Shown here piece by piece: positions 1 to 11,480 of a DNA stretch of 64,000 nt; position 1 is the stretch's first letter; each line of letters opens with the position of its first letter. A program made the position numbers and the translations under genes. This DNA comes from Plumapathes pennacea (lineage: Eukaryota > Cnidaria > Anthozoa > Antipatharia > Myriopathidae). Below the pieces are notes generated by a model that ran no database searches, had not been told where the DNA came from, and saw only the letters and a list, made by a program, of their open reading frames with translations. The stretch spans positions 9,434,183-9,498,182 of the forward strand of contig OZ038468.1 in assembly GCA_964036295.1 (NCBI GenBank), given 5' to 3'.

Positions 1-49
1 ACTGTAACAAACATGGATACACAAGTAAAAACTGTGCAAAAAAGCAACA

Positions 50-703
50 CTAACCTACTGGTTCATACAGGTTCCCAATTAGGCCGTTAGGGAGAGCAAC
101 CGATTGAAATTTCAGTGCGTGTACCCTTTTGTGGCCATTATACATGATCCGCTGTCTTTCCCCTGGTCTGCATATCGGTCTCACTGTTCCATCGATGAAA
201 CCAAAACAATTGTCAAGTGCTGCCTCTTTCTCTGACACGGCATTGGCATATCTCTGAAGGGAAACTGGATCAAGAATGGCCTGGTTCCATTGAAGTATCT
301 TGTAGGCAAACCACTTGTAAAGATGGTTGAGAACGGTGTTTGTGACCATGCAAATCACAGGCATGGGCTTTGCAAAGCGATGAATCATGTCAGCATACTG
401 ACACTGGTAGGCCAATCTTTTCAGCAACAAGCAGTCCTTCCATCCCATCACACTGGCCGCTGTTCACACATACAATAGGGACAGAACATCTTTAAGCAGC
501 AGTTCTCAGTTATGGAACTGGAACTCGGAGACACACTCCGAGTCTTCCATACCGCTGAGGTTGAAATTTGGGTACGAATCGTAGGGAAAATCCAGATTTT
601 CAGATTGGTTCAACTCACTTAAGAGTAAATACTGTTCGGCGGTTATCCAATGGTGCCCATAACTTAGCAAAAGCATCACACGAGCATCTTTCAGAGATGC
701 CAT
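50..703 (-). pseudogene. PIF/Harbinger-type DDE transposase remnant (HARBI1-like)
   Basis: The minus strand encodes two blocks in one frame. The first (703-506) is an N-terminal segment with YGHHWITAEQY. The second (451-50) has the DDE_Tnp_4 landmarks FGFIDGTVRPICRPG, where the D of FIDGT would be the first catalytic Asp, and YNGHKRVHALKFQSVALPNG. Two TGA codons, at about 503-505 and about 455-457, interrupt otherwise continuous homology, so it is broken. After NLYEPV a possible splice donor (G|GTTAGT) lies near position 50, so the remaining catalytic part may be an exon outside the window or may be lost. These proteins cut and join DNA for Harbinger elements, and domesticated HARBI1 copies also exist. 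The stops favour a dead transposon copy. Confidence 0.75.
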
Positions 704-2091
704 ATTTTTTAACTGCAGTGGTCATCGTCCAAAAAGCTTACTGCTTGTTTTTCGCGCCTAAACCGACATCCTCGCCCCAGGCTTTACTGATCACGCTCAT
801 CGTTTTCCAAACCAATGTCATGCGTTGCTTAAAGTCCTTAATACTTTAATCATGCATGTAACTTACAGTCATCATATTGTCAAATGTACATTTTTTATTC
901 CAAATAAGCTGAAATCTCTAAATTCTTCCAATGCAGGTTCAACGTACTTGTGCCAAAAGAGCAAGGAAGGCTAATTCATCTGCTTCGGCAAGCAGCAATT
1001 GTAAAGGTAAAACACTGGTTTAAAGTTTTTTCTTTTGTGCACATGCAGCTTTAGAGAAGCAGGTTTCAGTTATCACTATTTTTATGAATGTGTGTTCAGT
1101 TCAAGGCAGACTTGCTGCAGCTTTTTTTCCAATTGGAGGAATGTGTTTTACACCATAAGACACTTTGGGCTACATAGAGTAATGTATGCACTGAGAAACC
1201 AAAAAAGCTACAACGGGTTGCAAAAATAGTTGAGACATCATTTTTGCCCTGTTTTTCGATTTTTGACTTGTTTTCTTCTCTTCTACCCTCCCCCCGATTG
1301 CAATGTTGTTTCAGCCCTCATCTGTTACACAGTATTACAGGATCAACACTGAAAAGGGGGAGGGGAAAATGGTCAGATTGAGCACAATTTTATGGTGGTT
1401 TTTAAGGCAGGAAAGCATGCTTAAGGTTTTGTACAACATGAACAGCGTCATAGAAGAAAACAAAAGAAATCATATTGTGAATGACACACCTGCTATTAAA
1501 TTTCAACCAGCCAGTATCCAGACAGAAATCTTTGGCAACACTTGAAACTGTCCGATTTTCTCATTCAGCATTAATATGTAAATAGGTTTAGCAATTATTA
1601 GTCAACAACTTTTACTTACAATCGATTTTTTTTGTGTGTCCCTGATTAGTATATCACATGTGATATGCTAGAAGATTTTGACACTTGAATAAAGTTCATG
1701 TGTAGTTCATGTATGCATGTATGTTCTCAGATATTTGTACACAATAACTTGTAAATAGAAAAAAACTTCTACCGAATTATAGATATTAGATTATAGAAGT
1801 TCTGCATGTAATATTTGATATACACGGCTTTCATGGAAAGCAGTCTGCAGACTGATGAAATTCCGTGTTTAAATAAAGTCACTCCCTCACTCACCCCCAG
1901 CCACAAGGCTGAATACAGGCCAGACAAGAAAATATTAAAGACCAATCCCTCAGCACAGATCAATACCCTGACATGGTATGCACAAGAGCCAACACGCTGT
2001 TGCAACGAGAAAGAGAAACTCATGCCTCTTAATGTCAAACAGTCTGGTTTGCATTTAGTCCCCAATATTTTTTCTCGTTCATTCTCATCAA
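704..2091. other. No recognisable gene
   Basis: AT-rich sequence with short unrelated open frames on both strands and no recognisable protein motif. A YVDD-type reverse transcriptase remnant starts shortly after it, so the last few hundred bases may be decayed upstream sequence of that element. Confidence 0.5.
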
Positions 2092-3165
2092 GTGAGGACT
2101 GGGGAGGGTGAGGGGGACTGGAGAGATAAACCAGCACCTGACATTGCCTCTAATGCCATCAACACCCTAGCCAAGGCGTCTCAGGCAGAATTTCCTGAAG
2201 CAGCAAGAAAGCTACAAGATCACACGTATGTAGATGATGTTGGTGGGTCCAAAGCAACGTTGACAGAAGCCAAGAAAACTACAAATGCAATTGACACCAT
2301 TTTGGGAAAGGGTCAATTCCAAATCAAGACATGGCATTCCAATTGCCAGGAAATTGACCAGTCAAATGGTGAACGGTTCACAGATCTACTTGGCCACAGA
2401 TGGAACAAACAAGAAGACACATTTTCCTTCAAGAAAGATGTGGTCGTTGGAAAAGTCGAAGATTTCTCCAGGCCCAACTTTGGGACCCCAATGCCCTCGT
2501 TTCACCTGTCACAATAAAGTTCAGAATCGATTTGCAAGAACTGTGGAGTTCGGGCTACAACTAGGACAACATCCTGCCTGAAAGTGTTCAGCTTAAGTGG
2601 ATGGAAAATGTAAAAGCCATAAATCACCTCACGTTTGAGTTTGATCGCAAGCTGAAACCAAGGAACACAGTAGGTCCACCTGAAGTTCATGGATTTTCTG
2701 ATGGTGAACAAGCATATGGTGCAGTCATCCTCCTTCGCTGGACTCTCAATGATGGAAGCTATCACTGTGTTCTAGTTATGATCAAACCGTTTGCCGCTCC
2801 TCTGAAGAAATCCATTCCAAGAATTGAACTCCTGGGATGTCTAGCCTTCTCAAGGATATACAATACGTGTCAAGAAGCACTGAAAGTTGAAAGATCAAGG
2901 ACCTAGATCAGATCTAGATCAAGATCTAGGTAGACTCATCAACTGCCTTGTCCTGGATCAGAACTCCACCACAACAATTCAGACTCTTTGTGTCGACCAG
3001 GGTGGCTGAGATTCAAGAAACAGTGGGAGTGGAAGACTTTCACTACATCAGATCAAAGAGTAATCCAGCCGATGCTCTCACAAAAGGAATCGAACCGGAG
3101 CAACTCACAAGTTGGCTAGAGGGACCCTCATTCCTTAGACTGCCTGAAACCGAATGGCCTGACTT
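2092..3165 (+). pseudogene. BEL/Pao retrotransposon pol, reverse transcriptase and RNase H part
   Basis: Three consecutive frames give one BEL/Pao polyprotein segment. The first (2092-2517) has the RT catalytic motif TYVDDVGGS and the following thumb residues FQIKTWHSN. The second (2601-2906) has the RNase H-like core VHGFSDGEQAYGAVI and IPRIELLGCLAFSRIYN. The third (2948-3169) has LSWIRTPPQQF-type residues, FHYIRSKSNPADALTKG and the family-typical LEGPSFLRLP. Frameshifts and stops separate the frames, and a small palindromic repeat of GATCTAGATCA type interrupts coding at about 2900-2935. The polyprotein is cut after WPDF by the TTAA-flanked element at 3170 and resumes at about 8490. It would copy element RNA into DNA but is inactive here. 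Confidence 0.85.
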
Positions 3166-3169
3166 TTAA

Positions 3170-4095
3170 GAGGCAGTCTCTGTAAAAGCCACCAGCCGAT
3201 TTTCAGGTCAAAAATAGATTTCACTAATTTTCTCCCTACAAGTCAACATTGTCATGCAACTTATAAAAGTGAAACCCTTTCGTCTGAATTGTTTCTCTGG
3301 CTTTCGAAATTGAACAAAATGACCTTGACCCCGCGTCAGCCGTTTGGCGCTTGTTGAAATTCTGAAAATTAGGCAAGTTCGACGAATCGCTTCGTCGAAA
3401 GTATAAGATCCCGAACTTTAAATTTTGAATTATATGGAAGTTTTGTGTCTTCTCTTTATACAGTAGAGTTAAAAATCTCCTTTCCTTTAATATTCGCGAA
3501 ATGCGAGACCGAATGGTCGACCTACCCAAGGCTGTGTTTCACGAGGACCACTTTTGGCCATTTTCATAATGGATTTAGCAAAAAGTGGGAAACTTTATTC
3601 TAAAGCAAGGCACATCAAATTAAATTTTAAGGTTCCATCTATAACTTTCCGCAATAAAACCTTTTGGCCTCAGTCTCCTTCAGTGAGCCGTGAGCTTCCG
3701 AAGTTCACTCACTTCGCTGTTTTTGCCGTAAATTCGCCTGATAGTAGAATGCCACAATTGGCGATTTTAATTTGCTTTAAATTCTCCCAACCAAGCCTCA
3801 TAATGTTCTAAGCAACTGATAAAGCCAGCAGAGCGGATATTTGGTAGATTTGTGTGAGTTTTGAATCATAAAATGTCTGCGAGAGCCACCCGACTCACCG
3901 ACGTGCTAAAGGTCACGCACCACACAATTTGCCAGTCGCCGCCAACGGCGAAATTTAATAAGCAAACACTCACTTGGAGGATATACATCCGGAAATACAT
4001 CATTAGTGACTTCTGCTGCACTCTTTTTCAAAGAAACACACTCTCGTGACTGTGATACTACTCGTTATGAATAATTTCTGTGTTACTTGATTGAC
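3170..4095 (+). repeat. Left inverted terminal repeat of the TTAA element
   Basis: Inverted match of 7584-8483. It contains a short perfect palindrome near 3378-3400 (TTCGACGAATCGCTTCGTCGAA in parts) and a 97-codon open frame on the minus strand (3529-3236) that is also open in the other arm. That ORF has no recognised domain and probably stays open because the arms are young. Confidence 0.85.
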
Positions 4096-4100
4096 AAGGG

Positions 4101-5740
4101 AGTGTCAAACTCAATCAGTCATGTCTAATTTTAGATCGAAAGAAGTCAAACGGCTTTTTCTCTCTCACACAAAATTTGCAACTTAAAGTTAATTGCATCA
4201 AAGAAACAATTAGTTATTTTACCCTGCGAGCAGTGATTTCTCCTACGCTTGACCACTGCTCGCAGGGAATAGTTTTTCCAATTTGCACTTTCGAGAGATG
4301 ATACTTGTGTAAGAAAAAACAAAACAAACAAAAACGAAAAAACAAAAATAGAACGAAAAAAAAACGGCGTATTTTTGCACAGAAAAAATCTTCTGTACTG
4401 GTACGCATTCTGCTGATGAGAGAGGTTTTTGGTATTCAGTTAATATGTCTTAAAGTAAAGGTTTGGATGCATATGCACTATGCATTTTTCAAACAAAAGC
4501 GTGATCGCCCTCCTTCCCATGATTTATCTCCTCCACCTTCTCCCCCTGGCCATAATTTCCACGCGATATAACTTATCTAGGGTAATTATTGGTCCAGTCT
4601 TGATCAGGGTCACAAATTAGAGCTTTTGTCTTAATTTACACGGTGTCTTGAATACAGTCAGGGTTTTATAGTCAGTGGAACCTCCCTACCTATATTCCTG
4701 CTTCCTGTCTCTTGACTTGAACGGAGTGTCAAAGTGGGAGCACATCTCAAATCATCGAAAATGATGAAGAAATTGACAAATGCAAACGACGATGATTTGG
4801 CCCCCCGGGTGGGGGTTCATTAGCCCATAGGTATGTGCGCCCCAAAAGGTATCGTTTTCAAACATTTTTAGTCTGAAATAGGGTATAGATTTAGTATTTT
4901 TGTTCTGGGACTAGCGTCAGTAGTGAACAGAAACCAGTGTCGCTGCGGACATTGCACAACAAATGGAAGAAACAACGAGCGGAAATCGATGCTAAAGAAA
5001 AAACTCTAGATTAGAGTATACATTATAGAGTCAGGTCTAAAATAGGGTATAGAAAATCAGATATTTGGTCTGAAATATGTTAAGGGTACGGTTTTCGGGA
5101 CCGGGCGGCACACAAAACTAAGATGAGTACACCTCCCCCCGTCCCGGGATTTGGCCAGTGAACAGATGGAGATTGAACAGGAAATTTAGGAAAGAGTTGT
5201 TCATGACCTCTCTCAAGCACCCCATAAAGCGCCCATGACCGCACGAATAAGCTAAAAGGCTTGAGTGTGAAATCTCATTTTCGTTCAAGTCAAGAGACAG
5301 GAAAGCCGAACTGATTGGAAATTACAGGATATTACAGCATGTTCATGTTTCCAAGAGTTCCAGAACAGAAAACATGCAAACACAAAAGTCGGCAATCGCA
5401 CTTTTGTTTGAAAAAGTGCATAATACATAGCATCCAAACTTTTACTTTAAGAAACATTAACTGAATACCAAAAACGCTCTCTCATCAGCAGACTGCGTAC
5501 CAGTACAGAAGATTTCTTCAGCGCAAAATATGCAGGATTTTTTTACACAAGAAAAAAACTTATACCCCGAGAGCAGTGGTCAAGCGTAGGAGAAACCGCT
5601 GCTCGCAGGGTAAAATAACTGTTTCTTTGATGCAATTAACTTTAAGTTGCAAATTTTGTGTGAGAGAGAAAAAGCCGTTTGACTTCTTTCGATCTAAAAA
5701 TAGACACGACTCATTGAGTTTGACACTCACTTCTAAACCG
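4101..5740. repeat. Nested foldback (inverted repeat) inside the TTAA element
   Basis: The left arm starts with AGTGTCAAACTCAAT at about 4101 and the right arm ends with ATTGAGTTTGACACT at about 5729. Matching blocks include the GAGCAGTG/CACTGCTC segments at about 4230-4270 and 5570-5610, the CATCAGCAG segment near 4410 and 5490, and TCCTGTCTCTTGACTTGAAC at about 4703 against its complement at about 5284. The unpaired centre (about 4725-5283) has motifs such as AATAGGGTATAGA, which recur in diverged form at 55.0-55.2 kb. No coding capacity was recognised. Confidence 0.7.
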
Positions 5741-5776
5741 CGACAAACTGGACACAAGTTTGGGATCTGGCAGTCT

Positions 5777-6565
5777 TTAATGATTAAGATACACATATAT
5801 ATAGACACTTAATATATGGCTAGCTAGTTTTCCCTGACTTAAAAGAGTGTAAAAAATACGGGTGTTTGCTACCACCCACTGCTGTAGTGTTACGTTTTCT
5901 AACTTAGGCTTCTTCGGCCCGTACGTTACTACTATTTTAGCAGTTCCTTGGAGGGCCAATGTTTCTTCTTCCTCTTGCGGTACAATGTTGTCTACATAAT
6001 CTACAATGTAATGAATTCTCTCACCCTTTGGTAGTGCCGCTGGTCTCAGGAACATTTCTGATGTTTTCTGAGCTTGGTCCGCCGCTGTGGTGGGGTGAAC
6101 TTGATGGGGTTCTTGTGGGGCGTACATAGCGTCCAATAGTTCGTCTAGTGGAGTGTCGTTCGGCAGCGCTGTTTCTTTTTTCTTCAGGTCTTTTACGTCT
6201 CGAACGTAGGTGTTGTGGCGTTCGTGGGGAGTGGCTGCGCTCCTCCGTCTTGCGCGCAGACCGTCAATGGTGGCCCGCTTTGCGGCGATTTGCTGCTGCA
6301 AATTCTCCATTTCCAGTTTTTTCCTCAGGGCTTCCTCTTCAAGTTCTAGCCCATTTAGCTCTTTTGTCAAGGCGTCATAGCCGGCTGCTTCCTTTTCTTG
6401 CGGTTGAGTTTCTTCCTTCTCCTCGGTTGTGTTCGCTTCCTCTTTAAGCTCCAATTTGCCCTCACAATACCGGGAAGGTACTCCCCACTCGTGGTAAACG
6501 AGAGGGGTTTTGCACCCTGGACACTTTGCAATTCTTTTGTCCTCTTCGCTTGTGCCTTTGTCCAT
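5777..6565 (-). CDS. Zinc-ribbon/coiled-coil ORF, possibly a DIRS-like ORF1 (gag-like) fragment
   Basis: A 262-codon open frame starts with MDKGTSEEDKR. Residues 15-35 have a CPGC...C zinc-ribbon-like start (CPGCKTPLVYHEWGVPSRYC). Residues about 40-120 are rich in Glu/Lys/Leu/Ala and look like a coiled coil. The C-terminal third holds IVDYVDNIVPQEEEE and IVVTYGPKKPKLENVTLQQW. I associate the last segment with ORF1 proteins of cnidarian tyrosine-recombinase (DIRS-type) retroelements; this is recall, not a search. The frame passes into unrelated sequence after GKLAS, at about 5825, so the C-terminus is probably truncated. No recombinase or reverse transcriptase lies next to it. It sits between the foldback and a smaller inverted-repeat element inside the TTAA element, so it may be captured cargo. 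Confidence 0.5.
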   Translation of the reverse strand: MDKGTSEEDKRIAKCPGCKTPLVYHEWGVPSRYCEGKLELKEEANTTEEKEETQPQEKEAAGYDALTKELNGLELEEEALRKKLEMENLQQQIAAKRATIDGLRARRRSAATPHERHNTYVRDVKDLKKKETALPNDTPLDELLDAMYAPQEPHQVHPTTAADQAQKTSEMFLRPAALPKGERIHYIVDYVDNIVPQEEEETLALQGTAKIVVTYGPKKPKLENVTLQQWVVANTRIFYTLLSQGKLASHILSVYIYVYLNH

Positions 6566-6838
6566 TTTAGAAAAATCAATTGCTACTGTATTTACTTCAG
6601 TACTGCTCTGCTGAAGTTGCCAAATACAATAGCAGCTACATGTGGTACAATATGAGTGCCTTACTTAATCCTGATTGGCTATAGTATATTCTGGTGGGAT
6701 CTTGTGATCCTCAGGTGGAATCTTGTGATCAAGTTGCGAAATTACTTGACCTTGGTCATTGACCCAGAGTAGCCTGGGTTCCAAGGTCCTGTTTATCCCC
6801 AGTGCTCCATGGTCCCGGTCTAGATTTATATTAATATT

Positions 6839-7562
6839 GGCTGTGGTCACACTAGAAAGCTAAATCATGATTTCGCACCCTAAATCTTGATCAAGGAAAC
6901 CGCAAGATAAATCGTGATTTAGAAGAGGCGGCATTCGTGCTCTCTTGAATGTATCAAAGATGACAGCTAACTTCCTAATCCGATTAGATAAAATGAAATA
7001 GAACACGTTCTGAAAGGGCAGCATCTGAACTTTGGAGTAGTAAAAACTTTGGCCTTTGCAAACGTTATCATCGGTCTCTTTGCCTTGTTTTGCTAAGAAA
7101 ATTAATATGGAAAGCCCGATCCAGACGACTGAAAAGAATCAGGATGCTCATGCTCCAGAGGGAACGGAGGAGAAGGCTGGTGGTTGGCTTGCACATCATA
7201 GTGCTTTCCAAATCTGCTGGAACGTTAAAGTTAAACGGAGGTCGATCGGACATCTTAAGAGAAGTTGCGAAAAAAGTGCGGGAACTGATAAAAGTGAGTT
7301 GTGGTGCATGATTACGATCAATACGGGGGTTGACGTCGGCAATTCAATGAAGCATGCGATTGGTTCATGGAACAAGAGTTAGATAAATCACCTTTTAAAT
7401 CGTACTTTTGAGATGATTTAGAACGAGAGTTATTTCTTTCAACTAAGCCGCTTTCGATATCACTTTACAACATTAATCAGTGCGGTTTCCACTGGGCAGT
7501 TTTTACGGTCACACACAGATTTTGGCTAAATCGTGATTTAACTTTCTAGTGTGATCACAGCC
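6839..7562. mobile_element. 724-bp inverted-repeat DNA element, Harbinger-like
   Basis: Terminal inverted repeats start GGCTGTGGTCACACTAGAAAG at 6839 and end with the complementary CTAGTGTGATCACAGCC at 7562. Both sides are flanked by ATT (6836-6838 and 7563-7565), consistent with a 3-bp duplication. An internal frame (7090-7311, plus) is arginine-rich (RSRRLKRIRMLMLQRERRRR) and resembles the basic N-terminus of some Harbinger transposases, but nothing catalytic follows. Probably a non-autonomous derivative. Confidence 0.55.
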
Positions 7563-7583
7563 ATTGTGATTATCAATATTCAC

Positions 7584-8483
7584 GTCAATCAAGTAACACA
7601 GAAATTATTCATAACAAGTATCACAGTCACGAGAGTGTGTTTCTTTGAAAAAGAGTGCAGCAGAAATCACTAATGATGTATTTCCGGATGTATATCCTCC
7701 AAGTGAGTGTTTGCTTATTAAATTTCGCCGTTGGCGGCAACTGGCAAATTGTGTGGTGAGTCGGGTGGCTCTCGCAGATGTTTTATGGCTCAAAACTCAC
7801 ACAAATCTACCAAATATCCGCTCTACTGGCTTTATCAGTTGCCTAAAACATTATGAGGCTTATTTGGGAGAATTTAAAGCAATTAAAATCGCCAATTGTG
7901 GCATTCTACTATCAGGCGAATTTACGGCAAAAACGGCGAAGTGAGTGAACTTCGGAAGCTCACCGCATACTGAAGGAGATTGAGGCCAAAAGGTTTTCTT
8001 GTAGAAAGTTGTAGATGGAACCTTAAACTTTAATTTGATGTGCCTTGCTTTAGAATAAAGTTTCCCACTTTTTGCTAAATCCATTATGAAAATGGCCAAA
8101 AGTGGTACTTGTAAAACACAGCCTTGGGTAGGTCGACCATTCGGTCTCGCATTTTGCGAATATTAAAGGAAAGGAGATTTTTAACTCTACTGTATGAAGA
8201 GAAGACACAAAACTTCCATATAATTCAAAGTTTAAAGCTCGGGATCTTATACTTTCGACGAAGCGATTCGTCGAACTTGCCTAATTTTCAGAATTTCAAC
8301 AAGCGCCAAACGGCTGACGCGGGGTCAAGGTCATTTTGTTCAATTTCGGAAGCCAGAGAAACAATTCAGACGAAAGGGTTTCACTTTTATAAGTTGCATG
8401 ACAATGTTGACTTGTAGGGAGAAAATTAGCGAAATCCATTTTTGACCCGAAAATCGGCTGGTGGTTTTTACAGAGACTGCCTC
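7584..8483 (-). repeat. Right inverted terminal repeat of the TTAA element
   Basis: Inverted match of 3170-4095, ending in CAGAGACTGCCTC before the TTAA duplication. It carries the counterpart of the 97-codon frame on the plus strand (8124-8417). Confidence 0.85.
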
Positions 8484-8487
8484 TTAA

Positions 8488-9571
8488 GATGCAAGCCAAA
8501 GCTCGCACACCTGCTCCTACTGCACTTGCATGAGAAGCGTGGACACTGTGGCTACAAAAGCTTGATACATGAGACCAGGAATTCTAGATCATTGTACTCC
8601 ACAACATGTCAAAGCTCCTCACAAGCAACTGTGTCACTTGCAGAAAGCTACACAAGAAACCTCTTGTGCAGCTGATGGGCCAAATTCCAAGTCTAAGAGT
8701 AGCAGCAGGGTTCCCAGCCTTCTCTAACACCGCCATGGATATGTTTGGACCATTGCAGATCAGGTTGAATCGGAAGACTCTCAAAGAAGCGCAAGTTGTC
8801 ATCTTCACGTGCATGACAACAAGAGCAATTAACCTGGAACTTCTCACGGACAAAACATCAGAAGCGTTTTTGATGGCATTCCGTCGTTTTGCCTGCCTGC
8901 GTGGACACCCAAACGTTTGTTGGTCAGACTGTGGAACAAATTTTGTGGGTGCTCAAGCATACCTCAAAGAAATTATGCAGTGTTGGGACATTCCCAAAAT
9001 TCAAAGTTTGCTATCAGAAGAATTCACCTGTGACTTTAAGTGGCAGTGGAACATACCCCATGCAAGTCATCAGAATGGAGTTGTGGAAACCCTGATCAAG
9101 TCTGTCAGAAAAGCTCTCAATTCCACATGCAAGAATCAAGCCTTCACCGACGAACAGTGGAGGACATTTCTCGCAGAGACCACCTACATGATCAATGGAT
9201 GCCCATTGTATCCAAGCTCAGACAACATCTGGGAATGTCCACCCATAACTCTGAATGATATTCTCATGGGGCAACACAATCCCCCTCCGCAGCCAGAGCC
9301 GGACGACAGGATCAATCCCAGGCATCTACTCAGAAGCACTCAGAAACGAGTCAGTGAGTTTTGGAGCTGCTGGATGAAATACTTCACACCCAATTTGCTA
9401 CCAAGGAACAAATGGTTCAGAGTGAAAGAGATTGTGGAATTTGGTGATTTGGTCTTGGAACTGGACCCAAACCACAAGAGATGCCAGTGGAAGATGGCAC
9501 TCATCACCGAGACTTTCCCAGGAAATGAAGGTCTGGTCAGGAAAGTCCAAATGAAAGACCCAGAATGGTGA
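8488..9571 (+). pseudogene. BEL/Pao retrotransposon pol, integrase and C-terminal part
   Basis: Continuation of the BEL/Pao polyprotein after the TTAA element. The stretch 8488-8605 is broken by stops. An open frame from 8606 (321 codons) then gives the end of the zinc-binding region (NCVTCRKL), the integrase core (AMDMFGPLQI, then WSDCGTNFVGA with the second catalytic Asp, then HQNGVVETLIKSVRKAL with the catalytic Glu) and the C-terminal DUF5641-like domain typical of BEL/Pao (FGDLVLELDPNHKRCQWKMA). It would insert the cDNA into host DNA. Loss of the upstream half makes it inactive. No LTR pair could be assigned. Confidence 0.85.
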
Positions 9572-10840
9572 ATACAACAGGCCCATTCACAAGCTGTGTC
9601 TCATAGCGACAAGACAAGAATTGGATGCAACCCGTCAGTAAAGAACAATGAATAATGTGAACTGAACAATGAACAGTTTTTTGTTTCAGTGACTCGTTAG
9701 AGAACTTTATCCTGTAATAATGCTCATTAGAAAAGTTGTTGCTCAATTAGGGATCTCTAATTTCCGCACTGGGGTCAAGTGGTTTGCGGTGTATCATTAT
9801 TTAATTCCCAGTTGACTAGACTAAAATTGGAAAGGACCTCCGAAGCTAGTACAAATATAAGACAAGGGAGCATTCTCTGTGTGGCTTTCATCAATTGTAG
9901 CGTGTCGCCCGTACATGCGAAACAGTCACTGGCACAAATAGCTCACCATAGAGAACCCCTGTGGCAAATACCCAAAAAAAAAAAAAAAAAATAGGGAAAA
10001 GGAATGAACTTGTCAAAGAGACAGTGAGAGCTCAGAGTCAGAAAAATTACGAAGAGATAACAGTGAATACCTAAAAGAAAGAGATCCATCAATCATTGAA
10101 TTGGATGGAGATTAGGAGGATCGACCAGCAGAAATATGCTCGAAATTACCAGAGACATGAAAAACAAAGCAAAACAAGACAGAGTGGTTACACACTTAAA
10201 TTAAACCCTCTCATCCTAAAGCTGAAATAAAAAATCAACAATTTGTAACAATTTTATTTTGTAAGGTACTAATACCAAAGTGATATTGGTGCGTTGACTG
10301 AACCCAAAGTGGACACAATGGTCGAATGCATTTGCAACACAACCATAAATAATGCAGTTGGAAATCTCTCTTCTTCTAAAACGTCTACCAGTGCAAAAGT
10401 ATGTGACGTTTATGGGTGGCAAACGCTCACTGAAGTCCTCAACACTGAGTGCGCACTTAGGATATGTGCTGCACATTGAAAAGTTTAGAAACAGGGGCAT
10501 GCCAGATAACACTTTTGTGTTGAATTCGCCTTTATTGGTATAGAACCCATAACCTAATTCACGGTTTGATTGTTCCTATACGGCAAGAGGACTCATGAAG
10601 TACCTTTCCAGGAGACCCCTTGTTACAAGATATATCAAGGTTATTATAGGCCATTATTAACTTGTTGATTATTTGGTAAGGCTATTTTTAAATATCACCA
10701 TTAATAATAACTGTATTGTTCATAATGGCAAGTTTAATGACAATAAACTAATAATAATGATAATAATAATAATAATAATATTAAAACATTGAATAAGATT
10801 TGTTTGTACGGTATGTAACATGATTAAAAATCATTAAATT
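9572..10840. other. Non-coding stretch with simple repeats
   Basis: Holds a pure A run at about 9974-9990, an AATAAT-type microsatellite at about 10745-10780 and no recognised gene. A 98-codon minus-strand frame at 10512-10216 has no recognised domain and is not called. Confidence 0.5.
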
Positions 10841-10848
10841 TTTCTTCT

Positions 10849-11480
10849 ATGAATTTTTTAACACCATGCAAAAACACCCCTGATGACATTATCTATGAAA
10901 AAGACCAGGAAGACCATGATAGAAATCTGCATCACGAACTCGAGACTCAAGCAGTGAGGCATCCGTCTCAACCAAGAAAAATGCAGTTTCTCAGACCAAA
11001 GTCGTGTTCTAGGCCACATCTTCAGTGCCAAGGGTATCAAGCCAGACCCAAAGAAAGTTGAGGCCATCTAAGCTACGAGCCCTCTCAGAATGCAAGTGAA
11101 GTGGTCACTTCTCAGAATGGCAGAGTATGTCTCCCGTTTCATTGCAGATTATGCCACAATCACAGCCCAACTATGTAACCTGGCCAAGCAAGACACGCTA
11201 TGGAAGTGGGGAGGAAGAACAAAGGGCTCTCGAAAACCTCAAAGGAACTCTCACTGGAGACCACGTGATGTCATACTTTGACAGAAGTCATCGTGGACGA
11301 AAGTCCAGTAGGACCCAGAGACAAAAAGATAATCTGCTACACAAGCTGTGCCCTGAGTGATGTCGAAAACAGATACTTCCAGGCGGAATAAGGAATGCTT
11401 GCTACTGTCTGGGTCACAGAAAAATTTCCACTTATACATGGCTCCCAGTTTTCAATCAGTCATTGGTTGTTCCTGGCACA
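10849..11480 (+). pseudogene. Ty3/gypsy reverse transcriptase-RNase H remnant
   Basis: Pieces in several frames match a Ty3-type RT C-terminus and RNase H in the right order. They include the DDIIYEK-like catalytic loop with EDHDRNL, then LGHIFSAKGIKPDPKKVEAI-like residues readable near 11020-11070, then MAEYVSRFIADYATITAQL with WKWG, then a DHVMSYFD block, and finally an ICYTS...LSDVENRY block near 11330-11380. Several frameshifts and stops separate the pieces. No LTRs were found. It is unrelated to the young Ty3 copy at 20.8 kb. Confidence 0.7.

Larger units (their letters stand above)
3170..8483. mobile_element. 5.3-kb TTAA-flanked element with ~0.9-kb inverted terminal repeats
   Basis: The ends are inverted copies starting GAGGCAGTCTCTGTAAAA, and each is flanked by TTAA (3166-3169 and 8484-8487). 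The insertion splits a BEL/Pao polyprotein, which gives an independent proof of its limits. The arms (about 3170-4095 and 7584-8483) differ by scattered substitutions and small indels. TTAA duplications are typical of piggyBac and Kolobok DNA transposons; neither transposase is visible inside, so this looks like a non-autonomous or gutted element. The interior carries a second foldback repeat, a 262-codon ORF and a smaller inverted-repeat element, so it is itself a nest of insertions or captures. Confidence 0.8.

Noticed and set aside
3236-3529. 97-codon minus-strand frame, also open in the right arm (8124-8417)
   Set aside because: No recognisable domain; its conservation is explained by the arms being copies of each other.
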